A DNA stretch of 64,000 nt from Amaurobius ferox (lineage: Eukaryota > Arthropoda > Arachnida > Araneae > Amaurobiidae). How positions within the stretch are numbered: position 1 is the stretch's first letter; each line of letters starts with the position of its first letter. Made by a program: the position numbers and the translations under genes. Shown piece by piece: positions 12,343 to 24,539 of this stretch. The notes under the pieces are model-generated. The model had not been told where the DNA came from, ran no database searches, and worked only from the letters and a program-made list of their open reading frames with translations. The stretch spans positions 57,047,069-57,111,068 of the forward strand of contig OX578146.1 in assembly GCA_951213105.1 (NCBI GenBank), read 5' to 3'.

Positions 12343-12427
12343 TGACTGACTGACTGACTGACTGACTGACTGACTGACTGACTGAACAAAGTCATAAACA
12401 CTTTTCAACTTTGTTGTAAAGTGTTAA
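11185..12427 (-). repeat. Helentron-like repeat family D, copy D1
   Basis: Matches 46157-47453 and 57358-58648. On this strand it begins AACAAGAAAGATCAATCATG with an ATGCTTTAAGCAT-type palindrome and ends AACTTTGTTGTAAAGTGTTA. Subterminal AACACTTT and AAAGTGTT are inverted, and a long GACA run precedes the end. These are the same architectural elements as family A (terminal hairpin, GTCT run, second hairpin), so it is inferred to be HINE-like and oriented on the minus strand. Confidence 0.7.
12294..12385. repeat. GACA then GACT tetranucleotide microsatellite
   Basis: About a dozen GACA/ACAG units switch abruptly at 12342 to about ten GACT/ACTG units. The paralogous copies at 47377 and 58589 carry only short GACA runs, so the tract expanded and gained a point-mutated unit after D1 inserted. 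Confidence 0.95.
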
Positions 12428-12509
12428 AAATGAAGGATGGAACTAATTTTGTAAGCTATATGAACTAATTTCATTCATCTCAATTCAAATAGAATACGAT
12501 CAGAATTTT

Positions 12510-13200
12510 AAGTCAATTTTCGTTCTGATTTGGTAACTGGACTTATTTCCAAAGGTGGCGTAGCGAAAATGTGAGAAAACTAAACTATTTCGAGAACAGC
12601 TAGTCCTAGTGTAATGGGGTTGGCCTTATTCTTTTGATCGTTATAAAATGCGTATGAAACAATCATTTAATTTATATATTTGAGCATAGGTAGTCTTTTA
12701 TTTTAGATTTTGACGATTTTTGCGCGCCATTTCGCAAAAATCAAAGTTATTTTTTCCCGAATCGTACAAAAATCTAATCAGCACCAGTGTCGGACACAAG
12801 TTATTTAGCTTCCAAATTTTGTAAAATTTGATACATTAGTTTTTCAGCTAGTATGATACACAGGCAATTTTTGCGGTCATTTCTCAAAGAAAGACAGGTT
12901 TTTTATTATCATGAATAGTGCCAATAACTAATCAGCACCAGGGTCACACACACGTGACTTACAAGCCAAATTTTATGAAATCTGGTTTATTAGTTTTTGA
13001 GTTAGAGTGGATACATTATAGTGGGTGTTATAGTGGGCAGATAGACAAACTCACACATACACATACGTCACGCTAAAAATAGATTTTTCGTATTCTAGAG
13101 ATCCCAAAACGTGTAGATCCGTTGAAAACTCGAGTTGCAATTTTCGGTATAATTATAATACTTTCCCTATGCATTAACATGTATTGCAAGGAAAGTAAAA
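12510..13200 (-). repeat. Helentron-like repeat family A, copy A3
   Basis: Near full-length opposite-strand copy. It has CGTTCTGATTTGGTAACTGG, AATGGGGTTGGCCTTATTCT, AATCAGCACCAGGGTCACAC, TTGAGTTAGAGTGGATAC, GTGTAGATCCGTTGAAAAC and the end TATGCATTAACATGTATTGC. The GCACCAGTG segment occurs twice inside, as in A4 and A7. Confidence 0.75.
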
Positions 13201-14084
13201 ATGGTCCTATTTTAAAGAAGTCATCGTTGAACAGCATGCAGATCGACAACGGAAAATCGCATCGACTTGAAAAATAAGCAGTTTAGTCACCTCGCTTCAA
13301 TTAATTTTCCATTTATTCGCTTCAATTAATTGAGGTAAGCGCATAACATGAGAAAACGGTAAAAACCTGAAGTACTCATTTTTCAAATAAAAATCGCTGC
13401 TTGTATTGGATTCAGCAAGATCATAGATGGCGAACAATTTCAAAAAGTAAATGATAAACATTATGAGATTGCAATCATTCCTAGAGGTCTAACAAAGCCA
13501 CAGTCTCTGTACACCTCGGTAAATAGATCATTTAAATAAAGGAATACACAGTAAATTGTAAAAGTAAGTTATATTCCCCACACCTATATGAAAAATGGAA
13601 GGATATAGCAAATTTATTATACTGAAATCTGTGAGCAGATTGTAGAAAGTTGGACTAATATAACCGTAAATAAATATTAAACGGTTTTAGGGTATCAAGT
13701 ATTTATTCCGTAATGAGGATGGAGAGGATTAAGGATATTGTGACACATTATCTGATTAAAGAAATGTTTTATTTTAAAAAAATTTACCAGACACATAATT
13801 CAACAACTTGGAAGATTATGATTTAAATTGAAATTGTGAGTCAGAAGATTTTTTCTCTTTATACGAGTAACAGAACAGGAATAAAATATTTTGAAAAGTA
13901 TGTAATATTTTATTTTTTATTTAAATGTTTTCCTTGAAATTATCGCATTTTGAAACAAAATAATTGCTCATATTACTGTTCATTATTAAATTATATATTT
14001 GCTTTCATTTAAATAATATGGAATAATAATTAGATTTTGCATATGTAAAAATTGAAGTGCATTACAATTTACATCTGATAATAT
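13201..14084. other. Unassigned AT-rich DNA
   Basis: Nothing recognised. A short TCGCTTCAATTAATTTTCCA / TCGCTTCAATTAATTGAGG near-duplicate lies at 13294-13336. Confidence 0.5.
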
Positions 14085-15000
14085 GAAAGTATTTAGTCTT
14101 GGAGCGAAAAGAAGGAAACATTGACAGATTCCAGTCATATCACGATTTCACAGATTTAGTATTTGCATGCTCAAAGGTATATTTGTTAAGTGGAAATCTT
14201 TATGTATTACGAACATTTTAACTATTTAGTAGCAGAAAGTTTAATTTGATTTAAATTTTGCTTTATCCATATATCTTTCGTTTTACTTTGCTGTTGCATT
14301 GCATCTCGAAATGTGTCTATGTAAAAAGTGTGTACACGTTGCTTGTGGGTTTTTTATTACTGAAACGATTAAGTCTGCGGAATCATCATCATATATTTAA
14401 ATTTCCTCAAACTATCAATAACCCATAAACTTTTGTCTAATTATCCTCTACAATGCCTGAAAGTGTATTTTACAATAAGAATTCAAAATGAAAACAATAA
14501 CAAGTAAAAGCAAAAAACATAGTTTTTAATGTATACCGATTTTCTTATTTGTATGTGACTTAAATGTAAGCAAACGGTATTTATTAAAATGTATATAGCT
14601 TAACTTCATAAAAGACACCTACATATCAAATTTGAACGTTCTAGCTGCTCCAGTTCTCAAATTATTTCCTTAAAACGCTTGCATGAATGATAGAAAGGTT
14701 CAACATCCAAAAAATTAAAATATACCATGAAAGACAGCGATATGCCAAATATGGTCTTTCTAGTTTCGCCGAATCCCTACATATGCCTGAAAAGCGAGTG
14801 CATTTCTATGTCGGTTCCAGGACGGACTAACCCGATAAAGTTCAAAATTCCAAGAATAAAATATATCACTAAAACGACATTCTAAATGTGGACTTTTTAG
14901 TTGATTCAGTTCCAAAGTTATTCCCCAAAACTAGTACATTCCTATGGTAGGCGAGATAAAGTTCGGCAGCGAATAGCGAGATCAGTTCCCTAGCTCCAGA
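14085..15000 (+). repeat. Diverged repeat family E, copy 1
   Basis: Pairs with 16855-17720 in the same orientation. Shared text: CATATCACGATTTCA/CATATCGCGATTTCA; AATAACCCATAAACTTTTGT / AATAACCCAGAAACTTTTGT; ATGCCTGAAAGTGTATTT; CTTATTTGTATGTGAC / CTACTTGTATGTAACC; and a repeated TTATTCCCNAAANNGAGTACATTCCTATG phrase. No coding potential was found. Confidence 0.65.
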
Positions 15001-16255
15001 AGTTAGCGGCGTCTGAGAGCAAGAGCATGGTGGACGTGTGGAGTCAAAAGTTCGCGAAGCGAGTTCAGAGGTTTGGTGAGTATCAACAAACAAAGAACAA
15101 AGCCCCAAAGGGTGTATTTCGCCTTCAAGGTTAACTAAAAAGCTAAAAGGATGGGATGAAAGAGCTTGCGAAGTGAATTCCGCACGTTGGTAAGCGGCAA
15201 CGAATAAGGGGCGACTATATTGTATAGAAGGCGTAACGAAAGAGTTCGGGAAGGCGTAACGAAAGAACCGCGATTAATGAGAGGCATCGAACAATGATCG
15301 GAACAACCGGGAGTTGGTAAGCTTCTAAAAAGCTTTTGAAGTGAACTCCAACGATTAATGAGCAACTTCGAACAAAGGGATTAGCACTCGAACCCACGAG
15401 GTTGATGTACGTAATTGAGCAAGATGCGAGAGAGACCAGTGGTTAAGGAACTGAAAGTGAACTCGGAGATTCCCAAGTCGATTCCCGGATCTACCCAAAT
15501 TATACCCTTGTTCACTTGGAGTAAGAACACATCAGGTCTGTGGGTCCGAAAGTCCTTCCGACATGTTGGTTGCATGAGAAGGAGGAATATGGTTCTTGTA
15601 TATTCGTCCCTTCAAGATTCCGGTTTAAATTAGGGGGCACGGTTCCGACCGTCAAAACAAATCCGCTACACATTCGTGTATGTCGGACGCGGTCAGGGTC
15701 GAAAAAAAGTATATACGTCATATAGAGGGAGCCACGAAGGTGGTAATGTGTGCCAGCTAGGCCGAAGGAGATTGCAAAGCTATGTGTTGATGATCTATGT
15801 GTTGATGAACACTTGCCAATATGGGACGGCCCCTCAATAGGCGTATTACTCCTGCGTAACAGAAGCCAGCAGGTAGGAGGCGAAGCCTCTCGACTTGCGA
15901 AACGAGTTACGGGTGATAGCGAGCGTAACGAGCAACGGGCATGAGGAAAGGATGGAATGAAAGAGCTTGCGAAGTGAATTCCGCACGTTGGTAAGCGGCA
16001 ACGAATAAGGGGCGACGATATTGTATAGAAGGCGTAACGAAAGAACCGCGATTAATGAGAGGCATCGAACAATGATCGAAACAACCGGGAGTTGGTAAGC
16101 GTCAGCGAATAGGGGTTACGGAGTGCGTCTTGTGCGCCAGAAAATAAAAAAGTTCTCGAAACGTGCTCCGAATTTTGGTGAGCTTAACGAGCCTCCCGAC
16201 TCACAAAATAAGTTACGCGATTGACAAGTGTAGCGAGCAGAGGGAGGAGTCGCCT
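15001..16255 (+). repeat. G-rich degenerate repeat domain
   Basis: Composition shifts here from AT-rich to GC-balanced. The sequence is built of degenerate ~45-base units around GCGAAGCGAGTT, TTGGTAAGC or TTGGTGAGC, and CAACGAATA or TAACGAGCA. A 172-base block at 15149-15320 recurs at 15950-16100 with a 21-base deletion. A tRNA-type SINE sits between the two blocks. The ORFs on both strands here are frames of the repeat and encode nothing recognisable. Confidence 0.6.
15405..15712 (+). repeat. tRNA-headed SINE, diverged
   Basis: A degenerate tRNA-like head with GACCAGTGGTTAAGGAAC (box A-like) and GTCGATTCCCGGATC (box B-like) is followed by the body CTGTGGGTCCGAAAGTCCTT, GGTTGCATGAGAAGGAGG and GGTTTAAATTAGGGGGCAC. 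The same body is found behind 5S-like heads elsewhere in the window. The end reaches TATGTCGGACGCGGTCAGGG. Confidence 0.78.
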
Positions 16256-16319
16256 AGTTAAATAAATAAAAGTTCAACAACTTTTATATTTTTATATTTT
16301 GTCTACCAAAATTATTTAC

Positions 16320-16640
16320 AAGTTAAATATTATATAAAATTAATATTATATTCTTATACATAAGAATGATGAATTTGGTAGTATTAAAATAGCTGATTTC
16401 AAAATAAGGAATCTGTAATTTGTTAAAAAAACAGAGCATTGAATTGCATTGCCACAATATTTAATGTTAATTGTATAATAATAGTAGTAGCAATTGATCG
16501 AAAGTTTTACTCGTACTTAGCAAGTGATTAATGACTTTCAAAATGTATTCAGAGATTAATGTGAATGCTAAATCATTTATACTTATTAAATTAAATTTAA
16601 ATTATAATGCAATACTTAACGCACTTCTTTAATAAATTAT
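16320..16640 (-). repeat. Copy of the repeat at 8656-9110
   Basis: Opposite-strand relative sharing TACTCGTACTTAGCAAGTGA, the AATGACTTTCAAAATGTATTC block and AGAGATTAATGTG, plus AT-rich flanks. No ends were defined. Confidence 0.5.
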
Positions 16641-16854
16641 TACCCCACAGTTATTTAAAGCTTAGATCATCTTTATAATAGTGTTCTAATGCTTTTCATA
16701 CCTTCAAGAAGGCCGGCCCACTCTGACCTAGAAAACAGTTTTTTGCACATTTATAATAGATGATGTTACGAAAATTTTGTTTGTATGACTTTGTTAGGTT
16801 CTTAAGGATTAGTCGTCAAATTAGGTATATCAGTTAAAAGCGCCGAAAAATGTA

Positions 16855-17720
16855 AAAATATTTAAACTTGGAGTATAAAGCAGAAATCATATATAAATTT
16901 CAATCATATCGCGATTTCATAGGTGTACCATTTGAATGTTTAAATGTATTTGTTATTAATTGGAAATTCTTAGGTATAACGTTAACTCGCCCTCTGTATG
17001 TATAATGCTTGCAAACAATACAAAAGATTACACATTAAACTACAAATATAACACTAGTGTCACATTTGAAATATTACGTTAACTAAGTTTTTACTTTTTA
17101 CCTATTTTGCAGAGAATTGTGCGATTAATTTAATTGTTTCCCTTTTGTATGTCATTCATTCTACGTGGTGTAAAATGACATGTTACAATATAAATAGTGT
17201 ATTTTGTCTGCTGCTATTTAAACATGTAAGTTTGCAGCATACCGAATACTTACATTTCCGCAAGGTACCAATAACCCAGAAACTTTTGTATGACTACCCC
17301 TTATTAAAATTGATGTCACTAAAATGCCTGAAAGTGTATTTAATAATAAGCATTCAAAAGGAGAACATTTACAAATAAAAACTAAAAACGTAGTGTTTTT
17401 AAAAACGTTATTACCTACTTGTATGTAACCTAAATTGGACTTTGTAGGTGCTCCGGTTATTGAATTATTCCCTAAAATTAGGTACATTCCTATGGCGGGA
17501 CCAGGATGAGCTGGAATAGTAAGGTTCAAAATACAAAAACTTAAAATATACCAGGAATACATCGACATGCGAGATAAGATTTTTATATCTGTACCTTAGT
17601 TATTCCCGAAAGCGAGCACCTTAGTTATTCCCTAGTTATTCCCGATAACGAGTACATTCCTCTATCGGACCCAGTACGGAGCAGCCCGATTAGGTTCACA
17701 ATTCCATGAATACATTAAAG
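16855..17720 (+). repeat. Diverged repeat family E, copy 2
   Basis: Second copy of 14085-15000. The 116-codon minus-strand ORF at 17218-17568 is not conserved in copy 1 and is not called a gene. Confidence 0.65.
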
Positions 17721-17834
17721 CACTTTTAATCATTTAAATATATCGTATTTTGTAAATATTTTCATCAAACTCTTTTTCAGGATGATTATATAAATATATT
17801 TAAAAGGGAATGCATTTTTCAGTTAAGAATACAC
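17721..17834 (+). repeat. Direct repeat, left copy
   Basis: ATTTAAATATATCGTATTTT, TTTCATCAAACTCTTTT, GATGATTATATAAATATATT and the CATTTTTCAGTTAAGAATAC block are repeated about 410 bases downstream with few changes. Confidence 0.85.
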
Positions 17835-18131
17835 GAAAAAAATTTAGGCTCTTCAGCTTCTTCGGTTCTTGAGTTGTTCCAAAAAAAACGAGGGCACTCC
17901 TATGATGGTTCCGATAAATTTTAAAATTTATACGATAAAAATACACCTCAGTATATAACGACATGCCCGGTTTTGACTTTCTTGTTGCTCAAGTTTTCGA
18001 GTTTTTTTTCAAAAACCGAGTCCCCTATAGCAAACCCAAAACGGGATTGTCCGATAACGTTAATGGTGAAAAAGTTCATAAATGTTCATAAACTTAAGAT
18101 TGCGAAACAGTGAAAGGGTGATAAATGAAAG

Positions 18132-18245
18132 TTCTTTTAAGCATTTAAATATATCGTATTTTATAAATTTTTTCATCAAACTCTTTTACACGATGATTAT
18201 ATAAATATATTTGAAAGGGAATACATTTTTCAGTTAAGAATACAC
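18132..18245 (+). repeat. Direct repeat, right copy
   Basis: Near-identical second copy of 17721-17834. The interval between them carries family E-like TTGTTCC and TATGATGG phrases, so the pair may be a tandem duplication of about 410 bases. Confidence 0.85.
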
Positions 18246-19640
18246 AATCAATGTACAGGAATTAACAAAATAAATTATACTTGTCGACAGATTGTTTATA
18301 TTACCTGTAAAAGTAAAAAAAAATATAACAACATATATTAAAAACATTTATGTAATAGTAGAAGGCGTGGTTAAATTTTAGGGCGTGGCCTAACTGTCGT
18401 ACCAGCTCTGTATGTTTCAAGAAAACATGAAGTAGATGTAATATAAATTATTTTCTTTCTTGGCTTGAAAACCAGTGTTCCTTTCAGGGCTTTCTGGCGG
18501 GGGGAGGTAAATGAAACTTTAGAGGAGTGTGCAGTTTTCTATTTGCACTCTATAAATATATCCAACTACTGTCACATTTACAGAAATTAGGTTAACATAA
18601 TTGTCTCGAGGGAGTGAACAATCGTCTCCGGGTGAATAATCGTCCGAGGGGGGTGAATAACACCCCCCCCACACACACACACAGGATTTATTCGGAAAAA
18701 ATACTGTCCAGTACACCTATCTATAAGGTGCTTTCATACATTACTCCCACTATCAGCTCTTGTCATGATGAGTGGAATTAAACATGAAACTTGAAGGGGA
18801 GAGATAATCAGCTATGTTTTAAAAATTCACTAGGAAAATAATATATCAATTTTCAATTGATATAGTATTTCCTTTCGAAAATCTAACCGTTACAATAAAT
18901 CCATCATGATTTTTACAACACAGTTCGCAAAAATTTATACAGTAACTAAAGAGATCAATGGCATCAAAATGATATAGATGTAAGTGTTCTATCATTCTGT
19001 TTCAATAGGTGTGCGTGTTCCAATTGTTTAATTAAGTTTTATCACTATTGAAATAAAATATTATATTATATTTGGTATAATTATTAAATTTCGAAGTTTA
19101 TTGATTAAATTTTAGTATTATTCTACGTATATATAATGGATTATATATACCTTACCCATCCCTGCTACCATGAATTACTGTTTAATGATAATGATAGATT
19201 TACTTATAACAAAGTAAATTTCTTAGATATAATAATTAAGCTAAACAAAGAAAATTAATTAGAATGTAATATATATAATTAAATGAACATGTCCATTTTG
19301 GGATAATAAAATTACGATGATTATGTCTATTAACATTTTTTGAAATATCGTTAAAAGTTGTTTTATGTTAACCGCAAAGGAAACTATCTGTGAGGGTCCT
19401 CTAGCAAGTTTTATGATTAAACGATTGCAGCCTCATGCCGATGGAAATTAATGTTTGAAGACGGATGCGTGGTAGAAGTGAATTTGTCGATTTCTTTAGA
19501 GGTTCTAAATTTATGGCACAGAGCTTTTCTTCTGTCATTGCGGATATCAGCTATTTCAAGCTGACTAGGGCGTAATAAACATGAGCGCCAATCGATAAAT
19601 GTGGCTACATTCCATAGGCACGCAAACTTAAAATAAAACA
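18246..19640. other. Unassigned; purine- and C-rich tract at 18495-18690
   Basis: No gene recognised. 18495-18690 contains GGGGGGAGG, repeated GGGTGAATAA phrases, a run of eight C and a short CA repeat. The rest is AT-rich. Confidence 0.5.
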
Positions 19641-19651
19641 GATTATGCTCA

Positions 19652-20372
19652 TGTAACAAAAATCTGATGTGGGCAGCACATGACTTTCCCTGCAGACTTG
19701 TATCCTTGTTCGCTTTATTTTAATTAAATTTAAATCACTTTTAATTCAAGTTTCGTTCTCATTTGGTAACTGGACTTATTTTCAAAGTTGACGTAGAGAA
19801 AATACAAAAAAAACCCCTAAAATATCTCGAGAACGGCTAGTCCTAGTGTAACGGGGTTGGCCTTATTCTTTTTATCGTTAAAAATTACATATAAAATAAG
19901 CATTTAATGGATATATTTGAGTATACGTAGTTTTTTATTTTAGATTTTGACAATTTTCGCTGTCAGTTTTGCAAAAAAAGGCAAGTTATTTTTTTCGAAT
20001 CGTACCCAAATCCAATCAGCACCAGTGTAACCCACAAGTGACTTATCCACCGAATTTTATGAAATGCTTTCACTGACCATTTCGCAAAAATAGGCGTGTT
20101 CCTTTATCCAGAATCGTACCCAAAACTAATCAGCACCAGATTCACCCACAAGTGACTTACCTACTAAATTTTATGAAATTCGGTCAATTAGTTTTTTAGT
20201 TAGAGTGGATATAAAATATTCACAGACAGACACACAGACGTCATGATAAAAATAGTTTTTTCGTATTCAAGAGGTCCCGAAACGTGTAGATCCGTCGAAA
20301 ACTCGAGTTGCGATTTTCGGTATGATTCCAATACCTTCCCTATACATTACCATGTATTGCAGCGAAAGTAAT
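19652..20372 (-). repeat. Helentron-like repeat family A, copy A4
   Basis: Complete opposite-strand copy with both ends: AAAATCTGATGTGGGCAGCA followed by CATGACTTTCCCTGCAGAC at one side and ACATTACCATGTATTGCAGC at the other. Internal landmarks: AACGGGGTTGGCCTTATTCT, two AATCAGCACCAG segments, CACAGACAGACACACAGACG. Confidence 0.8.
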
Positions 20373-23335
20373 AAAAAATATTCAAGATTGAAAATCGCAT
20401 CCAATATACATATGTTATTTATGAATGAAGTAAGTATGAGGAGGAGTAAACTTTACTTAATAATGAGTTTAGTCGTAGTAAAAACAATAACTCAAATATT
20501 AAATATTTTACATTTTAATTCATTACAAAATATATGTAGAGGAATTTATTCTTCAAAAAATTCACTCAAACTGCCGTTTAAAATAATCTGAAATAATAAT
20601 AAAAATATAACATTAAAAATATTTCAAAAGTATTTTTGAAACAACAAAGTAGTTTATCAGGAATTTTATAGAATATGTAATTCTAGGTCTCGTTTTTCAA
20701 ATGATTAAAACTTAAATCATAATATATACTTTTTTATTTTACTTCAACTCCTGAAATAATTTAATCTAAATTCACCGTATCAACTAACCTGCATTGGAGG
20801 GTAAAAATACTCCAACGCAGATCTGGAGAAGTAGAATGAAGAATCAACGTTTAATATATAACATATTTTTCCACGTAATTCAATGAATAAGGCATTAATT
20901 GTGAAAATATTTTTTTCGAATCTCGTCTGGGATAAGAATTGAGTTTATCATTGAAAATTATCATTGTGTTCATCATCACTGTGTTTTTCATTGAAAAATT
21001 CTATATAAGAATAAGCCCTTCTCTATGTCTATTTGCTAGGTCTATTTAAGGCTTGATAAAAAACATTAACGACATAAGCAAGAATATTGGTGTTTTTATG
21101 AAAATGTTGCCAAATTGGGAATGTATCGCCAAATCCACTTAAATGTGACTAAATAGAAGAAATTTCGATTTCTCAAAAATTCTAGACGAACAATTATAGT
21201 TTTTCTACTCTCTAATCCCTATCTCATGTTGTGTATTATTAATTTATTATTAATTCAAAATATAGTGAGTTATACTGTTGGTACATTTTATACAGGAGTT
21301 AAAGGGGTTGTAAATTATTTGAGTTTTATTTAAGGGTGGTATAGTGATTATGTTTCCATAGGATATCTGCTTGTCCCCCTTAGCGACAAATTTGGCGGCT
21401 TTCAAAAAATGTCGCAAAATTGACAAAAATGCACAAAATTAAAATGAGTGTCCCCAAATAAGCAAAATTTCAATCTCTCAGAAAATTGAGTTTAATTGAT
21501 GATCCCTATCGATATGTGGAACTTACTGATTTAATATGCTTTATTGAAAGTATAGTAAGTTTCGTTGTTGATGTTAGAAGTATGTTATGTTAGAGGGTAT
21601 AGGAAGACGTACATAATTGGCGTTTTGCTAGAAGGTGGTATAGTCCATTTTGGTCGTATGCGACACGATGCACTTAAAAGTTCTGAATAACAAAGTCCAT
21701 TTCAAACTAATGCATAAAAATTGAGTACAGTATATAGATTTGATAATATAGACATTGCGTCAGACATTTTTGTCTACAAATCAATTATTAAAAGATATAT
21801 TTTCGAAATTGAGTGTAGAGGAATAGCCAGCAGACGATTTTGGTATTTGAGGCATAACTCGGTTTATGGAGTAAGTAGTTAAAACTTCATATTCGGGAAA
21901 CGCAAATATTATTTGAGACAATAATTCAGGTGTCACCGGGATGAAATGATTAGTTCTGCATTGCATGCATTTCTATGGCGAAATACCTAAAATATTTATT
22001 TAAACTGTCCATTATGTAAAAATAAATTATTAGCGCAATGTAGAACTGAAATAATAAATTATATTCCTACGCATTCAAAATTATTTTACATTTTTAGTTT
22101 ATTTTTATCTCCATATATTATATACTCTGTCCTACTGTTATGAAAAAATACTGGTTAATTATACTCACAACCCGACACTTTGATATAATTATCGAACTAT
22201 TACGGCAGTTTTAAGTATTGTATCCATAGAAGTTTTATATCTTTCTATATAACACCGTGGATCGGTTACAATGGTTACAAATGATATCAAAAACTTCATA
22301 AAACTGAAATAATCAAGCATTAAAATATCGTCTGCTATAAATACAAATTAAAGTATTCCAAAAACGGTTGCTTGTAACCAAATAGCATTAAATTAAAAAA
22401 AATCGCAGGATGGTATAAAAATAAAAAAATTGTGAAAAGAATAGAAGAACAAAAATTTCCGAGATGTATAGATTTTTAGAACAAAACTCCAAGACAAATT
22501 TTATAGCTACTTATAGGTCAGATTTACGTGAATACAAAGTATCAGGTTTCTGCCTTCAGCTGTGTGGATTGTGTAATTCATCCATCTTTAAGTCATTCAG
22601 TTTGACTCATTTGTATCTATATGATGAACATGAGACATTCATATGTCTCGCATGTGTCTTAGGATGTTTCGCATTCAAATGTAAAATACGGTCACTTGGG
22701 AAGATATATTTCACATAAATATAAACACGCCGTCATTTAACGGACTTAAAACCTAATGTTTTAAATAATGAAGATGTGTCAAACCTCTCAAAACATTACA
22801 AGTCTCTAAAGAATTAAAACTTACAAACTTATTAGAAATTCTCTGAAATTTTGTTATCAGATATGGTAAGCTACGATAAAAGCAGTTTAGTCTGAAATAA
22901 CTTGGTTCTTCTTATACATTATTTATCATATTTAGATGAGAGGTACTCACCAGAATTTATCCGAGCCAGCATAAATATGAATTTTACTCGTAACTAATGA
23001 GATTAGTTGTGGTGCGGATTAAGTTTCTCATTCGGAGCAAAAGACTGCAAAATAAAAGATTGGATTAATAAATAAATTCTCGACTTTTCAATTAAACACA
23101 AATTCTATCGAAAATGTATGGGGGATCTGCAAAAGGGGAGCATCACTTATCGAATATCGGATTAAAGGATCTCTTGCATTAAGAGTATGAAACACAAATA
23201 ATGATAATACATCTCTTAAAAATTTAATTTAAGACAGTACTTAATTTTGAATGATAACTTTATGTTTATGTATTTATCAAAAAAGTATGAATCGTGGTCA
23301 GAAAATTATTTAATCTGCCAGATATTATTTTTGAG
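20373..23335. other. Unassigned AT-rich DNA
   Basis: No supported gene. 21110-21700 carries loosely repeated phrases of the type TTGCCAAATTGGGAATGTATCGCC, also seen at 32360-32460, 52640-52760 and 55610-55990. An 11-bp stem CTGCATTGGAG / CTCCAACGCAG lies near 20790-20822. The 89- and 84-codon ORFs (20322, 22464) show no family features. Confidence 0.45.
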
Positions 23336-23339
23336 ATAT

Positions 23340-23530
23340 CTATATATATACAGAAGAAAAGTATGTATGTATGTATGTATGTATGATCCACCATAACTGG
23401 ATAACTGCTGAACCGATGAAATTTAGTGGGTAGTCTTGAAATTGCCTCACTTAAAACATAGGTCATGTTTCGAGTTTCTACGACCAGTGGTTCTCGAGAT
23501 ATTAGTGGAAAAATAATAACTCCTCTAATC
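23340..23530 (-). repeat. GTAT microsatellite plus repeat of A/B type
   Basis: A GTAT run at about 23361-23384 is followed by phrases such as GAACCGATGAAATTTAGTGG and GGTTCTCGAGATATTAGTGG, which resemble the ACTCAAAAACTAATTGACCG and CTCGAGATATTTTAG blocks of family A. Ends are not defined. Confidence 0.45.
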
Positions 23531-24535
23531 ATTTCTCTTCGTCTCCTTTTTGATATTCAACTGTGCACAGGCTATATTGTGATTATTCTGTCAATTAAAT
23601 GGTTTGTGTACTTATTTATTTAACTTTTTTTGTACTTATTATTGTACTTTATTTTGTACAGCGCAGGCTGTGTTGTAATCATGCTCTCAAGTAAATGGTT
23701 TTTCTACTTATTATTGTCTTTTTTATCCCACTCGACATCATACACTTCATAAGTATTTTTGTGATTTTCACCGACAAAATGTAGAGTGCGATACCATGTT
23801 CTGTGACAAGTTTTGTTCATATATATCTTGATGTCTAATATCACACCTCTGAGTTTGTCGCCACTTCAAGGCAACACCCTGTACATATCTCCCTGTCTTT
23901 CGGTTCACATTCCTTTACAATCAAATGTTAATCATTAGAACTCGACGTAAGCATGAATGCATCGTATCTATGCATACAAGGATGTATGTACGTTATGTAT
24001 ATCTGCACTCCCGATTCATATGTAAAAGTGTATATATAACATATTCTTTATGGACTGCTTGTCAAAAATTTTGAAATCTGTGAGTGCTCGCAATAATTGT
24101 AAAAAATTGTGCACCTTTGGCCTACACCTTCATTTTCTTTCGATACAATTGCAGAACATACATTTTAGATAAAGGTAAGATAACTTTTGACAGTAAATTG
24201 AAATGAAAAAAGCACATTCCTCAATATCAGAATAGTTTTCTAACAGATTGACCATCTTAAACTGCTTGGCAAAAGTTATGTGTGGAAGTGCCCTCTCCAC
24301 TCTTAATACTACTGATAAAACCTTTGTTTTGTCACGTTTTTCTAATATTCTGTCACGAGCCCCCTAGTGACTGTCTTTAATTATTTGTTTAAAAAGTTAG
24401 AAATCCTACATAACTAAGCCTTCAGGCTTATCACAGGAACAGTGAAATTCACACCAATACACGCAATGTTGTGTTTGGCCTGTTCAAAATAGACCTATTC
24501 AAACCATAATCCTTAAGAAGGCTTCGATACTATGT
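23531..24535. other. Unassigned AT-rich DNA
   Basis: A short near-duplicate TTTTTGTACTTATTATTGTAC / TTCTACTTATTATTG lies at 23627-23720. No gene recognised. Confidence 0.45.
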
Positions 24536-24539
24536 GATA

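Noticed and set aside
17218..17568. 116-codon minus-strand ORF
   Set aside because: Not conserved in the paralogous repeat copy at 14085-15000 and no domain seen.
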